A stretch of DNA of 64,000 bases from the NCBI GenBank assembly GCA_947652115.1, contig OX393565.1:6489881-6553880 (forward strand), read 5' to 3'. Made by a program: the position numbers and the translations under genes. Numbering within the stretch: the first letter of the stretch is position 1; the number at the start of each line of letters is the position of its first letter. Below are positions 22,673 through 36,700 of the stretch, one piece after another. The notes under the pieces were generated by a model. That model did no database searches. It was not told the DNA's origin and saw nothing but the letters and a program-made list of their open reading frames with translations. The stretch comes from Blastomussa wellsi. Lineage: Eukaryota > Cnidaria > Anthozoa > Scleractinia > Plerogyridae.

Positions 22673-23947
22673 TCATGGAGAGCTAGGTCATTTTTACTGA
22701 GTTCTTGTGTGACATGCATCCCGCATACTGCTAGGTCCAGCAATGTCGATTTCATCATGAGTTGTGGCAAATGAGGGTGATGGTAAATTTTCAGCTCGGT
22801 AAATTATACATGAAAGACGAGTTAATCAACATGACACGAGCGTGGGACAAAGAAAAATCCTGAGTCCCAGTACCATTCATCGACCGGTCCCTTGCTTTGA
22901 ACAATGGCTATAGTGTAGGTTTTTATCGTTTTATTGGCTAGTTTTTCCGTTTAGAGAAAGAAAATTGTATTGTATTTGCACATTTTTAACACAAAATTAT
23001 ATTCTTTCCAAAATCTCAGCCTTGGGTTTATTCTTAAAATATTCTTAAAGTTTCACAAATTTCAGCCTCGATATTCTTATAAAATATATTCTTATAAAAA
23101 AAGAAAGTATACTCTTATAAAAAAAGAAAGAGTGTATGTATGTATATATATTTCTCGTCGAATTTAGCAACAGGCGAATTTAACAAAACAGACTTTATAA
23201 AATCTAATTTGGTGCGCGTTCGTGAAGTGTGTGTAGCCTGGTGTATGATCTGCAACGATTGATTTCTTTGTTCTTATTGCTCCATTTTCCTACTGAAAAA
23301 TACTAGTTCGGGGATATTACCAATCTTGACTAGCTTATAATTGATTCTTAAACAGGAGACTGATTCTTATGACCCTGCTGTCTTCGAATTTTTCCTTTTC
23401 AACAAGCATGGAAGCTGCTTAGAAAATCAAAGAGAGAAACACACGAAGAATTATTAAGGACGTTCAGTGCGATAGTTATTCCCATGATAATAGATGCACC
23501 GAACATGAATATTTCTAAGAATTATCCCAAAAATGTGAGAGAATATTCAGTGGTGGACTTTATGGGATCATTAGGATACTCGAGTCGGATAAAGATAGAA
23601 CGTAAAATCTATAGCCTTTTTGGGCTTTTTTAGATTTAAAATAGTTTGTTCAAGTGCATTAATGTTTTGCTTTCTGTTGTGATTAACCACAATTTAGAGG
23701 GTGAATTGTAAAGAAAAAATACACTGCAAATTTTAATTTTTAAATATCCTCTAAAGACATACTGTTTGCTACAAGCTCTATTGAGGTAATTATAGAGGAC
23801 AGAAATTTTTGTTCTGATTCTAAAATGAAATTACAATTATTTCAAAATGTTTGCATTCATCCAAAAGCAAGTGAAGTATTTTGATATGTGGTATAAACGA
23901 TTACCTCACTATTTATAATTACAGGTTCTGTTTTCTCCGCCTACAGG

Positions 23948-24237
23948 ATGCGGTTTGTGTTCGTCATTCAACTTATCAGTGTGCTGTTGGTGTTCCAGCC
24001 TGACCTGAGCCTGAGTTGTGATATAGCAAACTGGTGGGACAGCTTGGACAGGACTGGATGGTCGAAGTGCCCCAAAACTAACACGTACCTGAAGGGATTG
24101 TGGAGAAATGACAAAAAACCTGGAGATGAGAGAGTAGGACGCATCGAAGAGGGAAAGTGCTGCCCAGCCACTGAATCACTTTATGCCAATCAGGCTGCAA
24201 CCTGTTCAAATGCAAACTGGTTACATACATTGGATGG
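23948..24237 (+). CDS. Gene A exon: signal peptide and Cys module 1
   Basis: The ATG at 23,948 follows an acceptor (TTTTCTCCGCCTACAG, 23,946). The frame begins MRFVFVIQLISVLLVF, a typical signal peptide, with mature start near CDIANWW. Module 1 ends IEEGKCCP, and module 2 begins CSNANWLHTLDG at the exon end. The donor is GTGAGT at 24,238, phase 2. An alternative acceptor at 23,924 would only lengthen the 5' untranslated part. Confidence 0.8.
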
Positions 24238-27200
24238 GTGAGTAGTTAGAATAATAAAAATCAGTAAAGTAGGCAAAACAAAGTATACTATGACGTAACG
24301 AGATTTTAAAAACTGTCTTAAAAAGTGTCTTTTTAGACGATGACAGTTTTAACTCTCAACAACTATCATCAACTATAATGCGCGTGTTCAAACGGGAAAA
24401 CTATCATCGACTATCATCAAGATTTTGAACAAGTTCAAAGTGAATGATAGTTGATGATAGTGCATGATAGTCCGTGTTCAAACGGAGATGATAGCTGGAA
24501 CTATCATCGACTATCATCAAAACTATCATGACCGTTTGATCAGGGCTTTAGTTCCTGTTACATGCAACAAACACCGTACAATGCTTATTTTACTTACAAT
24601 ACTTTAAAATTCTTGCACCACTATATAAGATGATACTTGCTTTATTTTCTGCGATGCAATGTGTACTTTACGATTCAGTACTTATTGCACGTACAATACG
24701 ATCATTGCATTTACACACAACACAGTGAGTTACGTTGCAAGATAATAACTGTTTACATCTTGCCTCATTTGCGTTCATCTTTGCGTTGGGAAGTCAACAC
24801 CAAAATTAATCGGTGCAATATTGAAGTAAATATTTCCCTTCAAATACTGCAAAATTGCTGGATGGAAAATGTGCTAGTTAGCTTACACATTTCTGTCATA
24901 CATTCTCTGTAACTGATTTGACCGCTTTAAATAAATAGGTCAAAAAACTCTTTAATACATCGGGCTCAAATTACCAGGAACTGTTAATCTTTCCACGCCA
25001 TTTTACTTTACTTACAATCATGAGAGCATCTCCTTCATTTTAGATATTTTAACAAATGAGAGATCATCGCAGTTATGAACTCAAGCAGTAGGGAAGCAGT
25101 TGAGGAAAGGAAGTTTGAGCCTGAAAAAATTCAGGCTTGAACGGGACTCGAACCCATGACCTATGCGATACCGGTGCAGTGCTGGGAGCTGGTCACTTTT
25201 GTGACGAACCCGTAGAAGGGGAAGATGTGAAAGTGAATATTTGAAATTTCTTATTTTCTTGACCAAATTTTCTATTTTCCTTTTTCAGTTTTAATGTGTG
25301 GGCGCTATGCCCCAACGGTTATTTCTTCAATGGTCTCAGAATGGGTGCTGGACCACCTGGCTACCTGTTGCACATTGACGAGGGACAATGTTGCCATCCA
25401 CAGAATCACCCCGACATTTATGAAGACTGCTACGATGAAGATGTTACTCATTCGTTCGACAACAAAGGTTGGAGTGTATGCAATCGGGAAGGCTATTACA
25501 TGACCGGCATCTACAAAAGTAGCTGCAATGACATTTACTGCATTGAAAAGTTCAGATGCTGTAAGATGAAGAAAGGTAACTTTGTTCTCCTTGATTTGCC
25601 CTTGAATCAGAAATCAAATGAGAGTATGAATGCTCAACAGCAAGGAACGTAAGATATTTTAACTTCCAAACAGCCGGAAAATGATACAGTAAAAACCCGC
25701 GGGATATAAGAACCTGGATTTTACCAGGTTAGCCTAAAGAGGTTCTTATGTAGATGATGCTTACCAGGAAATTAGGCTAAACAGGCTAAACAGGTTATTA
25801 AGAACCGGTCCACGTAAGGCTCAAGTAATTTTGGACTCTGAATGGCGAAAAGCAACCCTACCCCAAACTATTTTTTGATGAAAGCTATCTATATTAAGTA
25901 AATAGCTAAATGGGTATTAAAATTTTCGATAATTACAATCTGATCACGAAGCAAGCAATTAAAGCTTGACCCTACTGGGACCAATTATTCCAAATTTTTT
26001 TTCCAAAAATTGAATGTCTCTCATCATAGTACAGAAAGCATAACCGCCCAACCAGATTACCCAAGGTAGGACCGCACTTGTTGAAATTCCCAATTCTGAA
26101 GCTGCTTCAGAATTCTGAGGAACCATTTACTGATAATGCTGAACATGTAGCAATTCTTTGTATGCTTTTTACTAAAATAGCTCGAGGCTTGTCTATGAAA
26201 ATTAAACGACGACATAAATGATGAATTTTCAACTAATGCTTACCCGACTTACCCAAGGTAAGATGACACCTTGCTTTTTAAATTAAATCGACAATAAATG
26301 TAAAATTATTTTTTCAAACCCCTTATGCTTTCATGGGAATGTACAAAAAGCGCGGGTAACATTACACAAGTATTGCCGGAAGAACCAATCGCAGCATGGC
26401 AATGAAGTTAAAGTACTGCAGTTCAAGATGAAACGTGCGAGAGAAAGGTGCAAGCTAAAAGCATGCAATGCACTGCTTTATTCACTTCATATACATAAAG
26501 GTTATCATTTCAAATTTTTTCTACACCTCTTTCCAGAATTTGATTTCCATCGTCGAATCCATATATCTGAATAAGCAACTGCATGTCTGGGTGTTTGCCT
26601 GACTTCATTATGTGGCCCGTTTTTCTTCGGCAGAAACAAAGTAAATTCGTGAAGTGGCTAGAACAGAGGTGTAATTTGGTTGGGCGGTTATGCCTTTTGT
26701 GTTATGATGAGAGACATTCAAAGTCAGCCAATTTTTGGAAAACTTCGGTGGAAAAATTTGCCCCAGTTGGGTCAAACTTTAATTATTTGTTACGTGATCA
26801 GATTGTATGCATCGAACATTTTAATTCCCATTTAATTACTTATGGATAGCATTCACCAAAAACAGTTGGAGGTAGGGTCAGTTCTACTCTTCTTTATTTT
26901 TCTCTCAACCGGGTCAAGATGGGTGACACCGCAAGCGTTTGGTCTTACAGGACATTCCCTTGTTGCTCGATTTGTCCTGCAGTGGTTTTCATTTCATCTG
27001 ATTTCGGTTCCTGCATGACAGGAAAAGTGAGCGTTTTAAAGCGCTGACGATTACTAACCACGCTTCTGCCATTGCAGACCATATGACCCAGACAGGCCAT
27101 AGGATAATATAAAATGGGACCACTTTGACATTTTAGCCACCGGTCGATCTGATATACATTGCAAAATTAAAGAAACATTATTTATTCGTGATTTGCAAAC

Positions 27201-27761
27201 CGAACAGCACTTAATTAAAATGTTGGTAGTGAGAAACGTCTTGTATACTAGCCATTTATATGTTATTTTCTCTCCAGCAGAGTTTATTTTCATTTATTTC
27301 TTTCCTTATTTGGTACCGGTTTCCTTGTTAGGTACTAGTTTTCTCGTTTAAATTTATTGCAATGTAGCAGACTGTTTTCAATTATACTTCTGATGATGTA
27401 TGTAGAAGCATTCGAAACGTTAAGTTCTTGAAATCAAAGTATTTACAACATGCGTTCTTTTGTCATGTTTGTGAATGCAGCGTTTTATTTCTAAGTAAGA
27501 ATATCCTATATTGGTCTTTGAAATGACAGGCTAATGGATATCTTGTAACATTTATACCAGGATCTTATGTACCAGAGTTAAAGGAGCTACGTCACGATGT
27601 TTTGAGTAAATTCTTCGACCACCTTAATTACCCTTAAAATTTAGGAAACCTGAAAACAATGGTTTGCTAAGGCAGAAAAAAAAACCAAAGGACTGATACT
27701 AAACCAAAAATGAACAAGGATAGCTGAGGGTGGAGAATATTGAAACGGATTGAAAATAACG

Positions 27762-27792
<31 letters not shown>

Positions 27793-30700
27793 TGCTTTCT
27801 TCCTAGTTGATGCGTATATTTTGACTGTATGATTTTTGATTGTGAAACAAATGTATTATTATTGCGGACTCTTAATAAATTCAGAGAAAGAGAGCAAGTA
27901 AATGATAAAAAGCAGCTCCCTGGATATTGGCCAAAATAGCCTGTTAAGCACCACTGCTCTGGCTTTCATCGAAACAAATCACAAATTAATGCTACATGTT
28001 GACTCGTGTAGAAATTCTGTGCACATTACTGATTGGCACCGCAGAAATTCTGCAGCCCATTACTGACTGGTACCGCAGAAATTCTGGAGCCCAATACTGA
28101 CTGGTGCCGCAGAAATTCTGCAGCCCATTACTGACTGGCGCCGCAGAAATTCTGCAGCCCATTACTGACTGGTGCCGCAGAAATTCTGCAGCCCATTACT
28201 GACTGGCGCCGCAGAAATTCTGCAGCCCATTATTACTGACTGACGCCGCAGAAATTCAGCAGCCCATTACTGACTGGCGCCGCAGAAATTCTACAGCCCA
28301 TTACTGAATGGTGCCGCAGAAATTCTGCAGCGCATTACTGACTGGCGCCGCAGAAATTCTGCAGCCCATTACTGACTGGTGCCGCAGAAATTCTGCAGCG
28401 CATTACTGACTGGCGCCGCAGAAATTCTGCAGCGCATTACTGACTGGTGCCGCAGAAATTCTGCAGCTCATTTAATACTGACTGGTGCCACAGAAATTCT
28501 GCAGCCCATTACTGACTGGCGCCGCAGAAATTCTGCAGCCCATTACTGACTGGTGCCGCAGAAATTCTGCAGCCCATTATTACTGGCTGGCGCCGCTGAA
28601 ATTCTGCACCGTATTATTGACTGGCTGGCGCCGCAGAAATTCTGCACCCTATTATTGACTGGTGCCGCAGAAATTCTGCAGCCGATTTGGAAAACCAAAA
28701 AAACAGTTTGGAAGGCGTTAAATGATAATTTTGAAGACTTTAGGCCAAATTTTTCAAAGTGCACGAACGATGACGCAGCTCCATTAAGTTTTTCATTTAG
28801 ATAATGGAGAGTAACTGAGAATATTGTATTATTCTTTTCAGTGCAGCTTATTAAGAACATCAAAAAGCCAGGTAAATATCTTTAATTAATTTTTACAAGC
28901 TTGGACAGAAACATCCTTAACAAAATACTACCCAGCGAGAATACAAAATATAATGGCCCTATCTGGTGGAAATACTATCCTTATGTCGAGGTTGATAAGA
29001 CAAATGTTTTGTTATAGCGTAAAACCAGAGACCTGGGACATCCGTGTAAAATCCATAGGGTCTTTTAATTCATCGTGACGGATCGACGATGATCCATTCC
29101 GCAGAGCCATATCGGCTTATGATCCAACTTTTTTTCTTGAAGTTCAACCTTCCGTGACTGTTGAGATCAGGAGTGAAGGTTGCAATGATCCAGGCAGGAC
29201 GGAAGGTACATGCGGTTTAGCTTACATCAAAGTGGATGGAGTTGATTGGTCACTTCACAAAAGGGGACACAATGTTGTTGTTTTAGACCGTGAAACAGGT
29301 GAGTCAACAAGGTGTTTAAAACATCAAAAATAAACTCTTTCTTTCTTGGCTTGGTTTTTCTCCAATTGGAAAGTCATGATGTTTCGACTTTTAACCATCA
29401 AGCCGGAGACAATTTCACCCCTTCTTTGTATCCCTATTCTCTGTTGATATGATGGTTGATATCTCCAAAAAGTGCTAATTTTAATTAAGCTTCTACGGTG
29501 TGTATAGCGTTTGAACATTCGAATTGACTAAAAACGTGCCAATTTATCCCAAACCGTGCAGAAAAGTGACATTTGCAGTGCAAAAGTTGGAATTTACAGC
29601 TCAAAATTTCAAATTTGCAGTGCAAACGGTGAAATTGAATAGATTTACAGCAAAGTTGCTAGCTAACCACAACAAAACAAAATGGAGGACAAGTTTGGAG
29701 ATTGTAACTCAGATTTAATCGAGAGTTTGAAAACCAAGCAAAGAGTGCTATCAACTGGGTTCGAGTATGACGGACCTGGGCGCAAGAAAAAGGCCACGAA
29801 AAAAAATATTTCGTACGCACCAGAAGACCCTACTCGAGCAATTTTACGCGAACGTACGTAAACAAGACGGGAAAGAGTGCGGGCCTGAAAGTTTACGGGT
29901 CATGTCCACGGCTATCGACCGCCACTTGAAAGAACGAGGATACAAGCATTCAGAATCAAAACGATTCCTCTGTTGCGTTTAATAACACATAATCTAAACC
30001 AGTTTTACATACTTTTCTTCCATTGTAGGGGAAGTTCTTGCTGTGAAAGTATTTGACACGTTTGGGGATCCAGCGAGTGGCGACAAACTCCGCGACTTCC
30101 TTAATTCCATAACAGGAGAGTGAGTATAAATTTCAATATTTTTTTGCTATGATTTCTTTTATTGACATTTCTTTATTACGACACTAAAGGTATATGTCAA
30201 GGAAGAGAGTAAGTCAGAAACATATTAAAAGCAAATATTTCAATTTTCTTTTTAAGATATTATATCTTCTCCTTTTGTTTCAAATGGCACTGTTGTTACT
30301 AATTCTCTAGTACAAAATATCCGTCACTCCTCCTTGGAAATATTCTTCGGTTTGCTTAGTTTACAACGCGACGCGCCTTAGTGTGGCCACCCAACAAACT
30401 TTTTGACAAGTTGGCCAATCAGAGAGCGCGAATTTATCTGGAGTTGTCCCGCCTCCTTGATAAAAGTGCGACAGGTTTCGCGACAACAGCTTTGAACATA
30501 GTGTGAAGAGGCCATTTATTCAGTCAAACTTATAACAACAAGCGGTCATGTTATTACATTCTCTCCCATAACTACATGACAAAAATCCTCACTATAGGGG
30601 GTCAGGTAGTAATACATTTTGCACACTTGGCCCTCGCTACACTGCCCCTTCCTTTAAGTACACTGCCCTCAGTGTAACTATCCTGGTAACAAGACTTAAC

Positions 30701-33700
30701 ATGAACGACTAAACATAACAGTTCTACTCAGTTCCTTGTGAACAGTCAGCACTTATGCGAACAAAACAGAGCTAGGTTGATCAAAACTTTCACAGTCTCA
30801 GTTTCACGTAACAACTCTCTGAAAATTCAGTTAACTGTTCAATGTCCATTTAATTGTAAGGGTTACACCCAAACACCATAACGATCCGGTTCTCTCCGTG
30901 CTCTTCCATAACGGCTCCGAACACTCTGAGAGGAGTGTTCCCCTGAAGGGGTTTCACAGTCAACTACCTTGCTTGGTTGGCTGCTGGTTGGCGTAGCTGG
31001 CTGGAGATGTGGAGTTGTCTCTGCATCAACATCACTTTCGCCACCACCTTCAGTGTCACTCCTCTCCAGCTCAAATTCGGACATTGGCCTTGCCGCCTGT
31101 GGACTGCCGCAAATGACAGGACTTAGAGACTCCATGGCCAAACTGCAATCTAACTCGCCCTCCCTCGATACAGTTAACACAGAACCACCATTAACAGGTT
31201 CAGGCTCCCTAGCACACACAACTTGGAATTCAACAAGCATAGCAGTCTTTCTCATCTCTGAAATCCAACTCTTCAGCGGAGGTCCAAGGTACGGCTTTGG
31301 AAGATCTTTGTGAATTCGATAAGTAACATCCGACAGCACAGACACCCCCAAGTAAGGGACCTCCCAGGGACAATCCAGCTTTGGGTTACTGCTCTTCTTC
31401 CGACGAAAATTGTGCAACCATCCAGACACTGTCCCCAACCCGGAATGGCTTACTGGACAGCCGTTTGTCATAATTTCTTTTCTGACGTTCTGCTGCTTTT
31501 CCAAGATGTCTCCTGGCTACTTCATACGTGTTTGCCAATAATATAATTTCTCGCACCAGCATTAGCATGTTTGGTATTTCCCCTGTGGACTCGTGAACAG
31601 AGCTTCTGTAAGCCATCATACATGGTTGGAGCTGCATGTCCCAATCCTCCTGGCTTTCATTCAGCTTGCCTCGAAGCATTTCAATCAGTGTTCGGCTTTA
31701 TCGTTCCACTTGACCGTCCGACTGTGGGTGTAGGGGCTTGGTCCTGGTCTTTTCAATGTCCAGCAATTTATACACTTCGGCCATAACTTTGGACTCGAAA
31801 TTGGTCCCTTGCGACGGTGTATCTCTTGCGGTACGCCGAAGCGACACACAAATTCACTTACTACTTTCTCAGCTACTGTGACTGCCTCTTGATTCGGAAT
31901 TGGATAACTTGCAGTCAACTTTGTAAAATAGTCTGTTACAACGAGAACAAATTTTTCCCCCGTGGAGTTAGAGGGAGTGGTCCAAGTATGTCCATGGCAA
32001 GGCATTCCATTGGAGCACCGACTATATTCTGCTTCATTGGCGAACGTCGTTTCTTTCTCCAGTTCTTCTTAACACCATAATCATGACAAACTTTGACCCA
32101 CTTCTTTACTTGAGCAGTCAGGCCCGGCCAGTAATATCGCGCGCTAAGAGCTCCCAGTGTCTTATTAGCACCACGATGGCTAGCAGTCGTATGATTATTG
32201 TCGGCATTGCGTGCAGTCTCCTGCAAGTTCTTTGGAAGTATAATCTGGTACTTGATTCTGGTACCATTTTCCTCTTCCCATTTCCGACACAGTACTTGAC
32301 TGTGCGGTCATGTGGGGACACATCTTCCCATCTCGGTCTAACAGCACTTGCCTTTTTGAACTGGATGATTACCTTGAGGCTCGGATCTGCAACCTGCTGA
32401 CCATAGAGATACACTGGAGTCCAGGTCGGTTCCAATTTAATGGTGTCGCACTTACAGTCACCTGCAGGATGATTTGATGGGCAATGTTCATTAGTGGCTG
32501 ATAACGATTCCGTTTCACATTGCTTTTCTCGAAGGGCTTCTCTTTGCTCTACGCAAACTCGCCACAAACAGCAGGTGAAATATCATGTTGGAGAGCAGCA
32601 CTAACCAATTGCTCAACCTTCTTCCACTCCTTACAACATTTACAGCTATCGTTGCATGGTCTTCGTGACAATGCGTCTGCATTCTGATGCCTTTGGCCAA
32701 CTCGGTACTCGATCTCATATTTAATCGAACTCATAAATTCTATCCACCTTGCCAACTGTCCATCTGGTTCCTTGACTTTGAGTACTGAGGGAAGGGGTGC
32801 GTTGTCAGTTCTTATGCGAAACTTCGGCCCCTGCTCATAATGGCGAAACTGTTTAACAAACTCCACAACAGCAAGTAGTTCTTTCCTTGTAACACAATAA
32901 TTTCTTTCGGCCTTGGCCAAGGTTCTGCTTGCATAAGCAACAGGGTGTTCCACTCCGTTCTTTAACTGACTCAAGACAGCTTCAATGCCATGATTACTGG
33001 CATCCGTGTCGAGTATGAACTCTGCCGAGAAATCTGGGTATGATAAAGCAGGGACTGTGGACAGTAAGGTGTTCCGGTTCCGTAATAAGGACTGGCACTC
33101 TGCCGTCCAAGTGAAGTCAACATTAGCTTCTGCCAATTTGTGAAGAGGCCTAGCCACCTGGGCAAAATTAGGAACAAAGCGCCGATAGTAGCCGGCAAGT
33201 CCCAAGAAACTCTTCACTTCCGTCATATTCTCCGGCACTGGCTATTCACAAACTCGTTCAATCTTTGCAGGATCAGTCTTTATGGCACTCTCGGACACAA
33301 TATGGCCTAGATACGCAACGCTCTGAAATAGGACACATTTGCTGGGTTTCAACTTGAGACCGGCAGATTTAAAGCGCATAAACACTTCTTCTAAACGTTT
33401 CAGTTCTTCCGCAAATGTTTTCCCGTATACAATTACATCATCTAAGTAGATCAAACAGGTTTTGAATCTGAGACCAGCTAAAACAAGCTCCATTAATCCT
33501 TCAAAGGTACCAGGAGAGGAAGTGAGGCCAAAGGGCATGACGGTCCACTCATAGAGGCCTGAAGTGGTCACGAAGGCAGCTTTGCCGCTACTAGCTGGAT
33601 CCATAGGAACCTGTCAGTAACCAGATGCTACGTCTAATGTTGAAAACCTCGCAGCTCTAGATAGAGCAGACAAGGAGTCATCAATGCGTGGTAATGGATA

Positions 33701-36700
33701 CGCACCTTTAACAGTGTCGGCATTCACCGTTCGATAGTCCACGCAAAATCTTTGAGACCCATCCTTCTTGGTCACTAATACCACAGGGGATGACCATGGA
33801 CTATTTGATTCCTTAAAAATGCCACGTTGCAACAAGTCCTCCACCTGCCTGTCGATCTCTGCACATTTCGATGGTGAGTTGAGGCGAGGTTGTTGTGCTT
33901 TATCAAGTTGGATTTGTCAAGGCCTTGCTCTGAAAGCGAGAACACGTCCTTGTAGCGATGCAACAGCTTAGTCCCCACACTAGATTCTGTAAGTGCACTG
34001 CAAATCCACTTCAAGAACTTCTAACGCTGCAACATCAATGGGCCACACACCAATGGTCTGTGCCTTATCAGAGGTGTTCAGGATCCGAAGAGGCACAAGC
34101 CTTGTCTCACCTGTAAAAATTAGCATTCTTCCAACATAAAGTCCCTTATCTTGATACAGGCTTCCAGGATCCGCAATCCTTGATTGGCATGCTCAGACGA
34201 TGAAGATGACTGACAATGGAGAAGATGGACTGGTATCACAGCCTGATAGTGCGGTTCTATTGTGACAACACGCCGCGTTGCACATCTTTGAATGAGTTGC
34301 TGACAACCCTCACTAAAACAGTCGATCTCTTCCCCGTTTATGACAAGTTGAGTTTTGCACCAAGTCAATCCTTGCATCCACAGCTGACAGGAATTCCATG
34401 CCCAGTAAGGCCAAATCCTCAATGTCTGCTACCAGCACACTTATGGTGAGATCCTGACTCCCAATTCTCACGGGCAGCTTCCCTATTCCATATGTAGTGG
34501 TTCTGCGACCATCTGCTACAAACACATGTGAACCATCTTTGTGCAACGGAAACTTTAAACTTTCAGATAACCTCTTATAGCACTCATAGGACAGAACATT
34601 TCTCATGGCACCCGTGTCCACGAGCCAAACAAGTTTACTCTGTCCAATAAACCCAGAAACGTAAAGCCCATATGGTCGCGATTCCTGACCAGGCAGTGCA
34701 GTCATTCTTCCATCCATTTTGTAATTGTCAACAACAGTGTCACTAACTTGAAACCCTTGTATGTGATTGCTCAGGCATCCTCCTGGGCCGTTGTGGACAC
34801 CCTGTTCCCGCTTCCCGAAGGCTTGTTGGATGGTAATCTGCCTATTAATCTGGGACATTCTTTCCTCAAGTGTGCCCTTTCGCCGCAATTCCAACAATCC
34901 CATCCCCTCCTGTGGTTTCCCTGTGGTCCTCGGTTTCCATTGGAATGGCTACTCTGTGACTGCTGTTGTCTTGCCAGAAAGTTGTTTAATTGCTTCTAAT
35001 TGTTGTTGCTGCTAGTCTATTTTATGGTTAAGTTCATCAACTTGCATTTGTAACTGTATTCTCTCTGTTTCCATGGCTCTGACATTACTACCCGCCCGTC
35101 TTAAAGTGTTATTGTTGTCCAGCAGTCGGAGGGATTCTAATTCTCTAGCACGGGAAAGGGCTTCATCTAGAGTGCTATTTTTCCCGCCTAAGGTACATCC
35201 TGGTATGCTAAATCTACTAATGAACGAATATCTGTAGCTAACATTCGTAGACTCTCACCTTCAAACTTCCGGCGATTTAACAGCCTAGCCTGATGCAACT
35301 TGGCTTGTTACTCCACGCCAAAGCGATTTTGTAGTCACTTCACTATTTTTACATACTGTCGTCCTTCCTTTTCCGTCAGCTCGCTTAACAACTTTCGGCT
35401 TTCACCAGGAAGACTGGCTGCCAAAAACATGGCCTTTCCCTCCTCGTTCCAACCATTAATTAGTGCACAGCTCTCAAATGCTTTAAATATTCCTTTAAGG
35501 GTTGTTTGCCATCGAAGTCTTCAGGTAATTTCACTGGCTTTCTGAATTTTCTCTCGGCCATGAGCTCTGATCTGGCGACGTGAAACGGTTTTCGACACTT
35601 TCATCACTACGAAACGGATTTACAGATGGTGAAAGTGCACTTGGTCGAGCTGTTACTAGCGGTGAACCAACTGACGATGTGGCCCACGGTGACGTTTCTG
35701 TGGAACCACTGTCGCTATCGCTGCGAAAGGGATTTGCCGGTTTTTCAGCGACTGTTATTTCTGGACGTCCTCCGATCTCTGATCATACCAAAAACGGACT
35801 GAGATCCTTCAAATCCTGTTTAAAAGGATTTTCCGTCTTTACAGAAGTCTCCCACCGCTGCCACCAATGTGAAGAGACCATTTCTTTAGTCAAACTTACA
35901 AGCGACCATGTTTATTACATTCTCTCCCACAACTACATGACAAAAATCCTCACTATAGGAGGTCGGGTAGTAATACAATAGGAAGGAGGCGGGACAGCTC
36001 AAACAAATTCGCAAAAGTTTGTTAGGTGGCCACACTAAGGCGCGCCGCGTGGTACGATTTCTCCATTTAGTTGTAAGGTAGTCCACGGATTAAATTCCTT
36101 TTCACCAAATAAATGGGGAAACTGAAGCAAATTCCGAAGCGACGTACAAGCGAATGCTGCATGTGTTTGTAAATTATGTTTTAAATCCGGCCGTCAAGAA
36201 ACCAACTCACTGCAGCGCGCTCAGCCAATTATAAACGATAAATTTTCCCGCTCGTCCAATCAGTATAAATTAATTTGTCCCGCGCAAAAACCGAAATTAA
36301 TAAAAAATACCCTCTGTCTAAGCCAATCAGCATTCAGTAATTTTTCCCCCTATGCCATAACTTTAATAATAAAACAATTATCCTACTCAATCTTGCGGAA
36401 TATCGTCCGCTAAGCATTTCTTATTTTTAATTTCGCATTCCATCGTAAGTCCTTTAAAAGAAGCTTTGCACTTATAATTTAATGCACGCAGCTTAAACAT
36501 ATTTTCATTGCAGTAAAATCGTTTTGATCGCTATTCAAGATGAGGGTTCAACATATTCGTCACCAGCGCTGGGCCAACTCGAGAGAATGGGCGCCAAGGA
36601 TCCCCAGACAGACTATCGAGGATCGCTTGCTTTTGCTGGTTACGCAGGAGCTGAGAAGCCAATTTGGATTACACAACAAAAGCGAGATGGAGGAGAAGGA

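Larger units (their letters stand above)
30502..35977 (-). mobile_element. Ty3/gypsy LTR retrotransposon, decayed
   Basis: Full-length element of 5,476 bp in the minus orientation, bounded by short LTRs and a 4-bp target duplication ATAG (30,498-30,501 and 35,978-35,981). The order in element sense is LTR, primer-binding site, Gag with zinc knuckle, protease, reverse transcriptase, RNase H, integrase, LTR. The protease-RT-RNaseH-IN order is that of the Ty3/gypsy group. Every coding section carries stops or frameshifts, and the LTRs differ at roughly a tenth of positions, so it is old and inactive. No envelope-like gene is seen. It sits in the last found intron of gene A. Confidence 0.9.
30366..36050. 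mobile_element. Older TIR element split by the gypsy insertion
   Basis: The left arm (from about 30,366: CGCGCCTTAGTGTGGCCACC, CAACAAACTTTT, GCGAATTT, TGTCCCGCCTCCTT) is inverted at the right arm 35,979-36,050, which lacks about 22 bp present on the left. The Ty3/gypsy element sits precisely between them, flanked by its own ATAG duplication. Without the retroelement this would be a 200-bp fold-back element. The exact outer ends are uncertain. Confidence 0.65.

Noticed and set aside
28543..28863. 106-codon minus-strand frame with CGAS/ISAAP repeats
   Set aside because: Encoded by the 34-bp minisatellite; no independent support.
30969..31313. 114-codon plus-strand frame
   Set aside because: Antisense shadow of the gypsy integrase C-terminal region.
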